A stretch of DNA of 64,000 bases from Treponema sp. (lineage in GTDB: Bacteria; Spirochaetota; Spirochaetia; Treponematales; Treponemataceae): assembly GCA_017449265.1 (NCBI GenBank), contig JAFSJW010000014.1:1-64000 (forward strand), written 5' to 3'. Each line of letters starts with the position of its first letter. Positions within the stretch are counted from its first letter, which is position 1. The notes beneath the pieces are model-generated. The model was not told the DNA's origin and did not search any database. It worked only from the letters and a program-made list of their open reading frames with translations. A program made the translations under genes and the position numbers. Below, in pieces: positions 17,317-24,361 of the stretch.

Positions 17317-18224
17317 GGATTTTCTTCTTGTTTTTCTATGTATGATTTTAGTTCCGTAATCTGACTAGAAAGTTCAGAAATCTGCCTGGAAAGTTCTAAA
17401 ATAGTAATGCTATTACTCTGTTTTTCCTTTTCACGCTCTTTTGCCATTGAATTAACAAAGATTCCAACAATAACATTCATTATTATTGATGCTGCGATGA
17501 ATGCATACGAAATGAAATAAATCCATGCCCACGGATGTAAGCGTATGACATCGCGCGCAATTCCAGAGAACCATGCGTTGAGTGGTATAATCGGACAAAG
17601 GGACAGAAGAGATTTTCTCAGCGTTCCAAAAGACTGTGGAAAATTTTCCGAAAACACATGAGTCCCGATGACCGCATAGGAATATGTAAACAGGGCAAGA
17701 AAAAAGAATGTCCATTTAAGCTCTGGTATTGCTTTTACGATGCCGTTGAAGGTGGTACGAAGATTCTTAGTTTCGTTCACAAGCTTTAAAGACTTTATAA
17801 TTCTAAGGGAGCGAAGCAGTTTTAGGTCTTTTATCGTACTAAAAACTCTGAACACACGAAATACACCGAAAAAAGACAGGGAGGAAAAAATCGATACCGT
17901 TACTATAAGTAAGTCTGATATATTCCATACATTAATATGAAAATATTTTTCCCCATAATCATCAAGCAACTTTTCTCCGAAAAAATCACGGTTATACGCG
18001 ATAATTTTTAGAAGAAGCTCCAGTACAAAGACAAGCAGACAACCCTGATCCAGCCAAAACAAAACATTTCTAAGCACTGGAGAAATCAACTTTGATGTCT
18101 CTATCCCGAGAGAAACAATATTCACGATGATAACAAAAAGCATGAAAAGCTCATATCTGGTGTCCGCCTTTCCGTCCGCGAACTTTCTGAGTTTGGCAAG
18201 CTTCTCTTTTGTAGCAGTTTTCAT
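17313..18224 (-). CDS. Single-domain voltage-gated cation channel (NaChBac/NavBac type) with atypical filter
   Basis: 303 aa with six membrane segments. S4 has regularly spaced charges (FRVFRVF...LKLLRSLRIIKSLKLV). The pore region FGTLRKSLLSLCPIIPLNAW followed by FSGIARDVIRLHPWAWIYF matches bacterial sodium channels, and the C-terminal coiled coil (ITILELSRQISELSSQITEL) fits tetramer assembly. The selectivity filter, TLESW in NaChBac, reads PLNAW (17571-17588), so the ring of glutamates is absent. Ion selectivity therefore cannot be assumed. It lies upstream of, and overlaps, the amidohydrolase. Confidence 0.85.
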   Translation of the reverse strand: MKTATKEKLAKLRKFADGKADTRYELFMLFVIIVNIVSLGIETSKLISPVLRNVLFWLDQGCLLVFVLELLLKIIAYNRDFFGEKLLDDYGEKYFHINVWNISDLLIVTVSIFSSLSFFGVFRVFRVFSTIKDLKLLRSLRIIKSLKLVNETKNLRTTFNGIVKAIPELKWTFFFLALFTYSYAVIGTHVFSENFPQSFGTLRKSLLSLCPIIPLNAWFSGIARDVIRLHPWAWIYFISYAFIAASIIMNVIVGIFVNSMAKEREKEKQSNSITILELSRQISELSSQITELKSYIEKQEENP

Positions 18225-18357
18225 GAGTCGTTACCGATATGCTGGACTGAGGATATTTCTATTTCTTGCATATTAATAATTCAATATTTCCTTATACTTA
18301 CATATATCTTTTTTTATGAAAACTAAAGTTTCCTGCAGATTTTATGCAAGTAAAATC

Positions 18358-18846
18358 CTAAATTATATCTCTACCATCTATAAACTTATCTCTACCATAC
18401 TTTTTTCCAAAGATTCCTGGTTTTTTCCAACCATCGCGTTCGTGGAAAATATTATATTTTGCAAGCTCATCTTCGCATTCCCTATTACATTTCCAACATA
18501 TTTCACGCATACTAATCCACCCCCCGTCAAGCCAATCGCAAGACTTATTATAATTAGTGTGAGCAATAAAATAACACCCTGTATTAAAAATAGCACTAAA
18601 TAAAATAAACAGATCTCTGCATGTAGTAGTAGCAGGTAATTTCTGTAAATTTTTATATTTGAGGTTAGGATTTAGTATGCAATTAGCAAGAACTGTTCTT
18701 CCAGCAAATCTTTCTATATCACCTTTTTCTGCTAAAACCAGAATCATCACAGCCACCTCATATACAGAATCATACGGATAAGAATATCCCCAATCACTCA
18801 GTATTTCACAAGCTTTATCAACAGCGGATTCTAGAGTATTTGCCAT
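18358..18846 (-). CDS. Hypothetical protein
   Basis: 162 aa, not recognised. A strong AGGGGAGGAG lies ten bases before ATG 18846. The N-terminal half is helical (SAVDKACEILSDWGYSY, VYEVAVMILVLAEKGD); a hydrophobic stretch LFILFSAIFNTGCYFIA follows; the C-terminal part has a Cys cluster (CWKCNRECEDELAKYNIF) and ends in charged residues. 18 bp downstream of the small membrane protein gene, probably one operon. Confidence 0.65.
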   Translation of the reverse strand: MANTLESAVDKACEILSDWGYSYPYDSVYEVAVMILVLAEKGDIERFAGRTVLANCILNPNLKYKNLQKLPATTTCRDLFILFSAIFNTGCYFIAHTNYNKSCDWLDGGWISMREICWKCNRECEDELAKYNIFHERDGWKKPGIFGKKYGRDKFIDGRDII

Positions 18847-18864
18847 AAATAGTTTTCTCCTCCC

Positions 18865-19227
18865 CTATCGCGTTCCAGTAACAATCCTGCGAAGCCTATC
18901 CAGTTTATCAACGAAATGCAGCCCACAATGAACTACCACGGCAAGAAGTCCTCCGACACAACCAATTCCAGTAAAAACGAATCCCAGAAAAGCAACTGCA
19001 ATGCAAAGAGCGATATCCAAGACAATCAAGAATGTAAGAAGCCCGTTAGGTCCGCCAGCCGAAAAGAAGTAAAGCACAATGTTTCCCAGCGACAACAAGA
19101 TTACGACAATATTCAATATGATAACTAGCGCAGTCTTATCAGCTGGAACAACAAAATTTGCCACAGCCAAAACAACCGTAAACAACATGAAAATCGTAAA
19201 GAAAACTCTTTTTACCCATACCCACAT
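18865..19227 (-). CDS. Small integral membrane protein
   Basis: 120 aa with GAGGAG before ATG 19227. Four predicted membrane helices (residues ~5-28, 32-54, 62-82, 84-103) and a short basic tail (DKLDRLRRIVTGTR). Family not recognised. Likely cotranscribed with the 162-aa protein. Confidence 0.65.
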   Translation of the reverse strand: MWVWVKRVFFTIFMLFTVVLAVANFVVPADKTALVIILNIVVILLSLGNIVLYFFSAGGPNGLLTFLIVLDIALCIAVAFLGFVFTGIGCVGGLLAVVVHCGLHFVDKLDRLRRIVTGTR

Positions 19228-19397
19228 AATAATTTCTCCTCGTATAATTTATATATTTTCCCAGTTTCCGCTCGAGCCGCTCGTGCGACTCAAACGGAGA
19301 AAAGGGATTATTTCCTATTTTTATAAATAATCAATAATTGGACAGGACTGAAATTTCGTTTAATCCATAACCACATAAGTTTTTCTCCTCGAAAAAT

Positions 19398-19847
19398 TTA
19401 AGCGATTTCCCCCAATTCCTTAAAAATTTCTACAAGCCTTTTTTTTACTGTTTTATTTGCAATATGTCCTTTTTTAATTTTTTGAATCCCTACAAGTTTG
19501 CCACTTTGTCCATTTCCCCTAAAACTTATATAATCACATAAAGAGGTGACCGATTTTAAAACTTGGACAGTTCCTACAACTTCAACATCTAATTCATATC
19601 CGTTATTGCGTCGAACTGGTGTTTTATCAATAATTTTTACTAAGTGAGTGAATGTAGCGTTACTGTCGTTTTGCAACCGTTGATATAGAAGGATGATATC
19701 TCCTGCTGAATATTTGTCTTTGCAAGGTTTGTCAGCAAACCACAATGTAAATTGGTCATGTACTTTATGTTGTGAATATGAGATAATATCTTTATCTGAA
19801 TTCTTGACATTCTTTACAAATTTGATTTCTCTATAATCAATGCTCAA
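19398..19847 (-). CDS. Hypothetical protein, possibly EVE/PUA-like fold
   Basis: 149 aa from a TTG start at 19847, eight bases after AAAGGAG; the open frame continues upstream without a ribosome binding site. The pattern FTLWFADKPC, YSAGDIILLYQR, FTHLVKIIDKTPV and LDVEVVGTVQVL resembles PUA/EVE-like domains that read modified nucleotides, but this is only a resemblance. No neighbour clarifies its role. Confidence 0.6.
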   Translation of the reverse strand: MSIDYREIKFVKNVKNSDKDIISYSQHKVHDQFTLWFADKPCKDKYSAGDIILLYQRLQNDSNATFTHLVKIIDKTPVRRNNGYELDVEVVGTVQVLKSVTSLCDYISFRGNGQSGKLVGIQKIKKGHIANKTVKKRLVEIFKELGEIA

Positions 19848-20002
19848 AGTAAGTACTCCTTTTTTTACCTCAAAAAACAAAATCGCATACTTCCAACCGC
19901 ACAGAATCTTTTCTGTACAGCGGGGAATTCCCCGCTGTGGGCAAACCAACTCACGCTCCGTGCAGGACAGCCCGATAAGCCGCCTCTGCACAGGAGCAAA
20001 CG

Positions 20003-20200
20003 TTACATTTGGAAAAATGCGTGTTTTCCCGAATTTGACTCAGGACAAGGGCCGCCTACGCTTGAATTTGGCTGCGCGTTGTAGCTCTTGGCAATGTAAC
20101 CGCAATACTTGCACTGCCAGTCCGCCCCAACAAACACGCCTTTACCCAATCTCACCGCATAAGCCGGCTTGATGTTCTTCATCTCTTTAGTTGATTCCAT
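20003..20200 (-). CDS. Small zinc-ribbon-like protein
   Basis: 65 aa with GGAGGA before ATG 20200. CKYCGYIAKS and a later GPCPESNSGKHAF supply three Cys and one His, enough for one zinc site. Unrecognised; a small DNA- or protein-binding role is a guess. Confidence 0.55.
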   Translation of the reverse strand: MESTKEMKNIKPAYAVRLGKGVFVGADWQCKYCGYIAKSYNAQPNSSVGGPCPESNSGKHAFFQM

Positions 20201-20349
20201 AATAAGAATCCTCCGTTATGTAAGAATTTTTGCGCTCCAAACGAAGCTCTCGAAAACAGAGTGGTTTTTGCCATCAATTCTCGATATATCCGAGTATAAC
20301 ACAGATTTTCTCGAAGTCAAGCATTTTTTTCTACTTTATATTTATTGGT

Positions 20350-20631
20350 ATGAAAAACTATCTGGAAGATTTTAGGCAGAACATGATATACTACCGCGAG
20401 AAAGCTGGAATCTCACAGGTGCAGCTTTCCCAGCTGTGCGGATGCGGAACGGGGACAATCGGCGGAATTGAGTCGGGCAAGGCAAAGCCTTCTTTTGACA
20501 TGATGATACGGATTGCAGACGCGCTCAGGATAAGCCCCGCCGACTTCTTCATTCGGAACTCATCAATTTCAAAAACAGACCTTTGCAACACCCTCAGATT
20601 ATCATTCGATACAATCCTTGCAAAAATATAA
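20350..20631 (+). CDS. XRE-family HTH regulator A
   Basis: 93 aa from ATG 20350. Helix-turn-helix: FRQNMIYYREKAGISQVQLS, GCGTGTIGGIESGKAKPS, MMIRIADALRISPADFF. The tail SSISKTDLCNTLRLSFDTIL matches decayed fragments at 21172 and 22280, so those fragments are former copies of this type of gene. No Shine-Dalgarno is seen. Confidence 0.8.
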   Translation: MKNYLEDFRQNMIYYREKAGISQVQLSQLCGCGTGTIGGIESGKAKPSFDMMIRIADALRISPADFFIRNSSISKTDLCNTLRLSFDTILAKI

Positions 20632-20814
20632 ATCCTTTTCTTCTATAATAATATAATAAATTCATAAGATAAAAAATCAATTTGCTTCGCTCCATGAAAC
20701 ATTAGTTTGCTTTTGCCATAAAATAATCGCTATTAGTATGCTATTTAATTCTAATCGTTTATTGCAAATAAGTCAAACTAAAAGTAGATTTTTTCCAACT
20801 AATGGCGGTAAAAT

Positions 20815-21144
20815 ATGAAAGAAGAAGAAATACGAGCCGTGCTTTCAAGAAATCTCAAAAATTTGCGAGAAAAGAACGGATTGTCACAGATGGCACTCGC
20901 AGAGAAATCTTCTCTTGCGACAAATTTCATAAATGACATTGAAAATGGCAAAAAATGGCTTTCTCCTGCAACATTGTCAAAACTAAGCGAGGCTCTGGGA
21001 GTTCAACCATACAAATTATTCTTGGAGATTGAATTTGACCATGAAAATCAGAACGGATTTATGAACCAGTTCTGCACGGAACTTTCCAACGACATTCTTG
21101 GAACAATAAAAGCCGTTTACGCCAGATACGAAAAGCGCGCCTGA
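20815..21144 (+). CDS. XRE-family HTH regulator B
   Basis: 109 aa from ATG 20815. HTH: LSRNLKNLREKNGLSQMALA, SSLATNFINDIENGKKWLS, LSKLSEALGVQPYKLF; then a ~40-residue C-terminal helix region. Part of its 3' half (21046-21085) is repeated with 2 mismatches at 21841-21880. Preceded by 180 bp of AT-rich DNA without a gene. Confidence 0.8.
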   Translation: MKEEEIRAVLSRNLKNLREKNGLSQMALAEKSSLATNFINDIENGKKWLSPATLSKLSEALGVQPYKLFLEIEFDHENQNGFMNQFCTELSNDILGTIKAVYARYEKRA

Positions 21145-21171
21145 GCTGGGCAAAGTCGGCTTGACGGCGGC

Positions 21172-21261
21172 ATGTTTTTTATCAGAGGCTCATCCCTGAC
21201 CCGCGCCGAGCTTCGCAACAATCTGAAACTCTCCTTCGACTCAATCCTCGCAAAAATCTGA
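21172..21261 (+). pseudogene. 3' remnant of a regulator-A-type gene
   Basis: Encodes MFFIRGSSLTRAELRNNLKL plus SFDSILAKI and a stop, close to the C-terminus of regulator A. No HTH precedes it. A second decayed copy lies at 22235-22386. Confidence 0.7.
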
Positions 21262-21446
21262 TTTTGCTTTTCCTCAATTGACTCTTTCAGAAGCTTTTTC
21301 TAGCCTAACATTGAGAACCAAAAAATAGAACTGAATTCTTGAAGAATTTTTACAAAACAATTGTCAAATATTATTGTACTTTAATATTTTTTATTCGTCA
21401 AGAAATTTTTATATCCTAGTAAAATATTAACTGACAGGAGGATTTT

Positions 21447-21764
21447 ATGTTCGGCGACCAGATAAAAGTTCTTAGAATGTGCAGAGGACTGAATCAAGTT
21501 GAAATGGCGAAGATTCTTGGTGTTACAAAGCAAAGTGTCTCTAACTGGGAAAACGAGAACATAATGCCTTCAGTCGATATGCTCATAAAAATCGCAAACT
21601 TTTTCTCGGTTTCAACGGATTATCTTCTTGGCTTGTCAGAAAAGCACGCACTGAACACGGACGGTCTTTCAGAACCGCAAATCGCGCATATACAGGCCTT
21701 GATTAACGACATTCTGCAGAAAAAGAGCCATGCAGCTTTTCAGAACCTTGAAAAATCCCACTAG
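21447..21764 (+). CDS. XRE-family HTH regulator C
   Basis: 105 aa from ATG 21447 after CAGGAGGA. HTH: FGDQIKVLRMCRGLNQVEMA, GVTKQSVSNWENENIMPS, MLIKIANFFSVSTDYLLGL, followed by a polar tail. The type is common in mobile elements and toxin-antitoxin loci. Its middle (21577-21635) is repeated at 22448-22506. Confidence 0.85.
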   Translation: MFGDQIKVLRMCRGLNQVEMAKILGVTKQSVSNWENENIMPSVDMLIKIANFFSVSTDYLLGLSEKHALNTDGLSEPQIAHIQALINDILQKKSHAAFQNLEKSH

Positions 21765-21840
21765 CAAAGTTCTCTTCTGGCACAGTCACAAAATTCAGCT
21801 CAAAATCTTCTATATATAAGCAATTTATTCTAGCAGGAAA

Positions 21841-21880
21841 AATCAGAATGGATTTATGAGCCAGTTCTGCACGGAACTTT
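21841..21880 (+). pseudogene. Fragment of regulator B
   Basis: 40 bp matching 21046-21085 at 38 positions, encoding NGFMSQFCTEL; flanks unrelated. The rest of 21881-22024 is AT-rich and holds no gene I can support. Confidence 0.7.
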
Positions 21881-22024
21881 TATTTTTCAAATAATATTAT
21901 TTCTTTTTTCGTAGTCAAATATTTATCAAAGTTCTTTTTTTTGCAAGGCAAATTTCATATTCAAAATGCAGAAGATTTTTAAAGGCATGGCACGCATTTT
22001 GAATATCTGTCACAATAGCTCCTA

Positions 22025-22052
22025 CAAAAAATCCTGCCCGAATGAGCAGGAT
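22025..22052 (-). terminator. Intrinsic terminator, minus strand
   Basis: ATCCTGC stem with 8-nt loop followed on the minus strand by TTTTTT. No protein gene ends immediately upstream, which is why a small RNA is proposed. Confidence 0.6.
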
Positions 22053-22200
22053 AAAAACAGACATTTTCTTTTGGTTTCCCTATCCGACTTGTGGTAAATG
22101 TCAAACCCTTGTAAAGCTCCTAAGGCACTGCTCGTCGGCACAACACCTTATTCATCGCTCGCGCAAGCAATCATTGTTGCCTACGACTCCAATATACAGG
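22025..22200 (-). ncRNA. Candidate small RNA ending in an intrinsic terminator
   Basis: Read on the minus strand, 22200-22025 is less AT-rich than its flanks, contains short self-complementary blocks (for example TTGCGCGAGCGATGAA) and ends in a clear terminator at 22052-22025 (ATCCTGC / GCAGGAT, 8-nt loop, then six Ts). No Rfam family is recognised. A short frame with YHKSDRETKRK crosses it, so a degenerate gene end is the alternative. Confidence 0.3.
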
Positions 22201-22234
22201 TAAATTTATGAAAAGTCAAATGAAAAACAGAAAT

Positions 22235-22386
22235 AAGAGCGCGCCTGAGCTGGGGAAAAATCGGCTTGACGGCGGCATGTTTTTTATCAGAGGCTCATCT
22301 ATGACCCGCTCATGCTCCACGAGCTTCGCAACGACCTGAAAATCTCCTTTGACTCAATTCTTGCAAAAATCTGATTTTGCTTTCCT
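22235..22386 (+). pseudogene. Second decayed copy of the regulator-A-type 3' end (mosaic)
   Basis: Matches 21132-21278 over most of its length but has a 13-bp insertion that breaks the frame. The junction (22302-22326) is identical to 25 bp in the DUF2442 gene at 23062-23086, so the fragment looks recombined. Confidence 0.7.
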
Positions 22387-22447
22387 TAAATCTACTCCGT
22401 TCGGAAGCGTTTTTTTTTCTGGGTAATGTCTTCTATATAATATGATA

Positions 22448-22506
22448 ATATGCTCATAAAAATCGCAAGCTTTTTCTCGGTTTCAACGGATTTCCTTCTT
22501 GGCTTG
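22448..22506 (+). pseudogene. Fragment of regulator C
   Basis: 59 bp nearly identical to 21577-21635 and encoding MLIKIASFFSVSTDFLLGL. It stays open into the DUF4160 gene, but the ribosome binding site at 22534 shows that gene starts on its own. Confidence 0.75.
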
Positions 22507-22526
22507 AGGATAAATCGTGGTATAAT
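22499..22526 (+). promoter_or_regulatory. Candidate promoter of the DUF4160/DUF2442 pair
   Basis: TATAAT at 22521-22526 with a weak TTGGCT 16 bp upstream. The -35 falls inside the regulator-C fragment. Confidence 0.45.
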
Positions 22527-22545
22527 GATTTTTGGAGGGATGAAT

Positions 22546-22806
22546 ATGCCGGAAGTGTCCTTGTTTTTTGGAATCCGCATAACAATGTACTATGATGACC
22601 ACAATCCGCCCCATTTTCACGCCGAGTACGCGGGGAAAACTGCCATTGTCGATATTCAGGAGGGGTGCATCCTGCAGGGCGGGCTTCCGGCAAAGCAGGT
22701 AAAATTGATTCTTGCATGGTGCGAAATACACAAAGACGAGCTGATGCAGAACTGGGAGCTTTCAAAAGACGGAAAGCCGCTGAACAAAATAAATCCGCTC
22801 ATGTAG
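22546..22806 (+). CDS. DUF4160 protein (toxin-antitoxin-like pair)
   Basis: 86 aa from ATG 22546, seven bases after GGAGG; an ATG at 22540 is too close to that site. MPEVSLFFGIRITMYYDDHN and PPHFHAEYAGK are the DUF4160 hallmarks. DUF4160 genes nearly always sit directly before a DUF2442 gene, as here. A toxin-antitoxin role is widely suspected but the biochemical activity is not established. Confidence 0.88.
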   Translation: MPEVSLFFGIRITMYYDDHNPPHFHAEYAGKTAIVDIQEGCILQGGLPAKQVKLILAWCEIHKDELMQNWELSKDGKPLNKINPLM

Positions 22807-22816
22807 GAGGTGCATC

Positions 22817-23125
22817 ATGGATTATTTTCCGGAAGTCGTGCAGGTCATTCCCTATTCGGATTATTCGGTTGACGTTTATTTCCATGACGGGAAAATTGTG
22901 CGCTACGATATGCGCGGAATCATCAAAGAAGGCGAGGAAAAACAAAATGTGTTCGCGCGTCTGAAAGACATTGGCGTATTTGAAAAGACCTGCAATGTCA
23001 TGAACGGAACGCTTGCGTGGGACATTGCAGGGAACCGAGACGAATCGCGTTGCATCGACATTGACCCGCTCATGCTCCACGAGCTTCCTATGGCAAAGGA
23101 GCGGATTGCCGTGGACGTTTCCTGA
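22817..23125 (+). CDS. DUF2442 protein (partner of DUF4160)
   Basis: 102 aa from ATG 22817 after TAGGAGGTG. VIPYSDYSVDVYFHDGKIVR, YDMRGIIKEG, FARLKDIGVFEK and LAWDIAGNRDES fit DUF2442. Ten bases after the DUF4160 stop, so one operon. 25 bp of its 3' half (DPLMLHEL region) is shared with the mosaic fragment at 22302. Confidence 0.88.
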   Translation: MDYFPEVVQVIPYSDYSVDVYFHDGKIVRYDMRGIIKEGEEKQNVFARLKDIGVFEKTCNVMNGTLAWDIAGNRDESRCIDIDPLMLHELPMAKERIAVDVS

Positions 23126-23200
23126 TTGTTAGGCTTTATGGAAATCTATGCTTTTTCGCATTTAGGGCACTTTTGATTACATTCTGCCGATAATCAGAAT

Positions 23201-24274
23201 ATGAGCGAAACGGTTTTCACATCAGCTATAATCGGAACGGGGAGAATAAGTTTTTCCCTAGGATTCGATAAAAAACGGGAGCAGCCTGCAAGCCACACGA
23301 TGGCTTTGATTGGAAACAGGCGCATAAAGCTGATTGCCGGCTGCGACAGAGATGAGAAAAAACTTGAGAGCTGGAGAGTATTCAACGAAAAGATAAATTC
23401 TCATTTTCTTCGTTTCCTTGATTTTGAAACTCCTCTTGGCAGCGAGCCTTTCGCCCCGCTTGTGTTCGGTTCAAGCGAGGAACTCTACCGGGCGGTTCAT
23501 CCTGATATTGTCACAGTTGCCGTGAACGAAGATTCTCACATGGCGGAATGTCTTGCGGCAATAAAGGCCAAGCCGCGCCTTGTGATTCTGGAAAAACCTG
23601 TCGCGCTCAATTCTTTTGAGGCCGGAAAAATCATGTACGCCTCAAAGGAAAATAATGTTCCTGTGATGGTGAACCATGAGAGGCGTTTTTCTGCTGATTA
23701 TATTGCCGCTAAGAATTTTATTCCGAAAATTGGCGACATTCAGAGTGTGCGCGGCGAACTTTTTTCCGGGCTTCGCGTATACGGCAAGGAGTTTGAGGCG
23801 GACGGTTCGTATTCGCTTTTGCACGATGGTACTCATCTTGTGGATTTGATTCAGTTCTTGCTCGGAATAAAGCTGAAAAGCCCGCGCGTATCTGGCGTGT
23901 ACAAGGACGAGAAAGGTGTTGTCCGGAACTTTACCGCAAGGTACAAGACAGAAAATATTCCTGAGATTCAGATTCAGATGAGCGGGCGGAGCAAATTCTT
24001 CTCGTTTGGAATTGATATTCTTGGAACGCTCGGACGGATTTGCGTGGGGAACGGCTATGCAAAGTTTTATCTGCGCGAGGAATCAAAACTTTACACTGGC
24101 TTTTATTCTCTTACGCGGCAGAAAGTGCGCCTTCCCAAAAAGACTGGCTATTTCTCCAACATGATTCAGAATGCAGTTGATTTTCTTGACGGAACTGCCC
24201 CGCTCATTTCCCCGCTGGAAGATGCAGTTCATGATTTGAAAGTCCTTGAGGACATAAAAACATTTTTGTTCTGA
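23201..24274 (+). CDS. Gfo/Idh/MocA-family oxidoreductase
   Basis: 357 aa. Rossmann N-terminus with AIIGTGRISFSLG, HPDIVTVAVNEDSHMAE, and the family EKP motif in VILEKPVALNSFEAG; catalytic-region His in LLHDGTHLVDLI. These enzymes oxidise or reduce sugars, inositols or related substrates with NAD(P). Substrate unknown; a short insertion (LGFDKKREQPASHT) follows the glycine loop. It stands alone between the DUF pair and the peptidase. Confidence 0.82.
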   Translation: MSETVFTSAIIGTGRISFSLGFDKKREQPASHTMALIGNRRIKLIAGCDRDEKKLESWRVFNEKINSHFLRFLDFETPLGSEPFAPLVFGSSEELYRAVHPDIVTVAVNEDSHMAECLAAIKAKPRLVILEKPVALNSFEAGKIMYASKENNVPVMVNHERRFSADYIAAKNFIPKIGDIQSVRGELFSGLRVYGKEFEADGSYSLLHDGTHLVDLIQFLLGIKLKSPRVSGVYKDEKGVVRNFTARYKTENIPEIQIQMSGRSKFFSFGIDILGTLGRICVGNGYAKFYLREESKLYTGFYSLTRQKVRLPKKTGYFSNMIQNAVDFLDGTAPLISPLEDAVHDLKVLEDIKTFLF

Positions 24275-24361
24275 AAAAAATCAAAAATCTTCTTGAAAAT
24301 TAGTGCAAAAACTTGATGATTAGTGTATAATCGCATGATTCAGTATCTAGGTCGCTTTGTT

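Noticed and set aside
22060..22200. tRNA, 5S, SRP RNA or integron attC site
   Set aside because: No T-loop consensus, no SRP tetraloop core, no RYYYAAC/GTTRRRY pair in the right places.
22450..22806. Fusion of a regulator-C fragment to DUF4160
   Set aside because: In frame by chance; the DUF4160 gene has its own SD and start at 22546.
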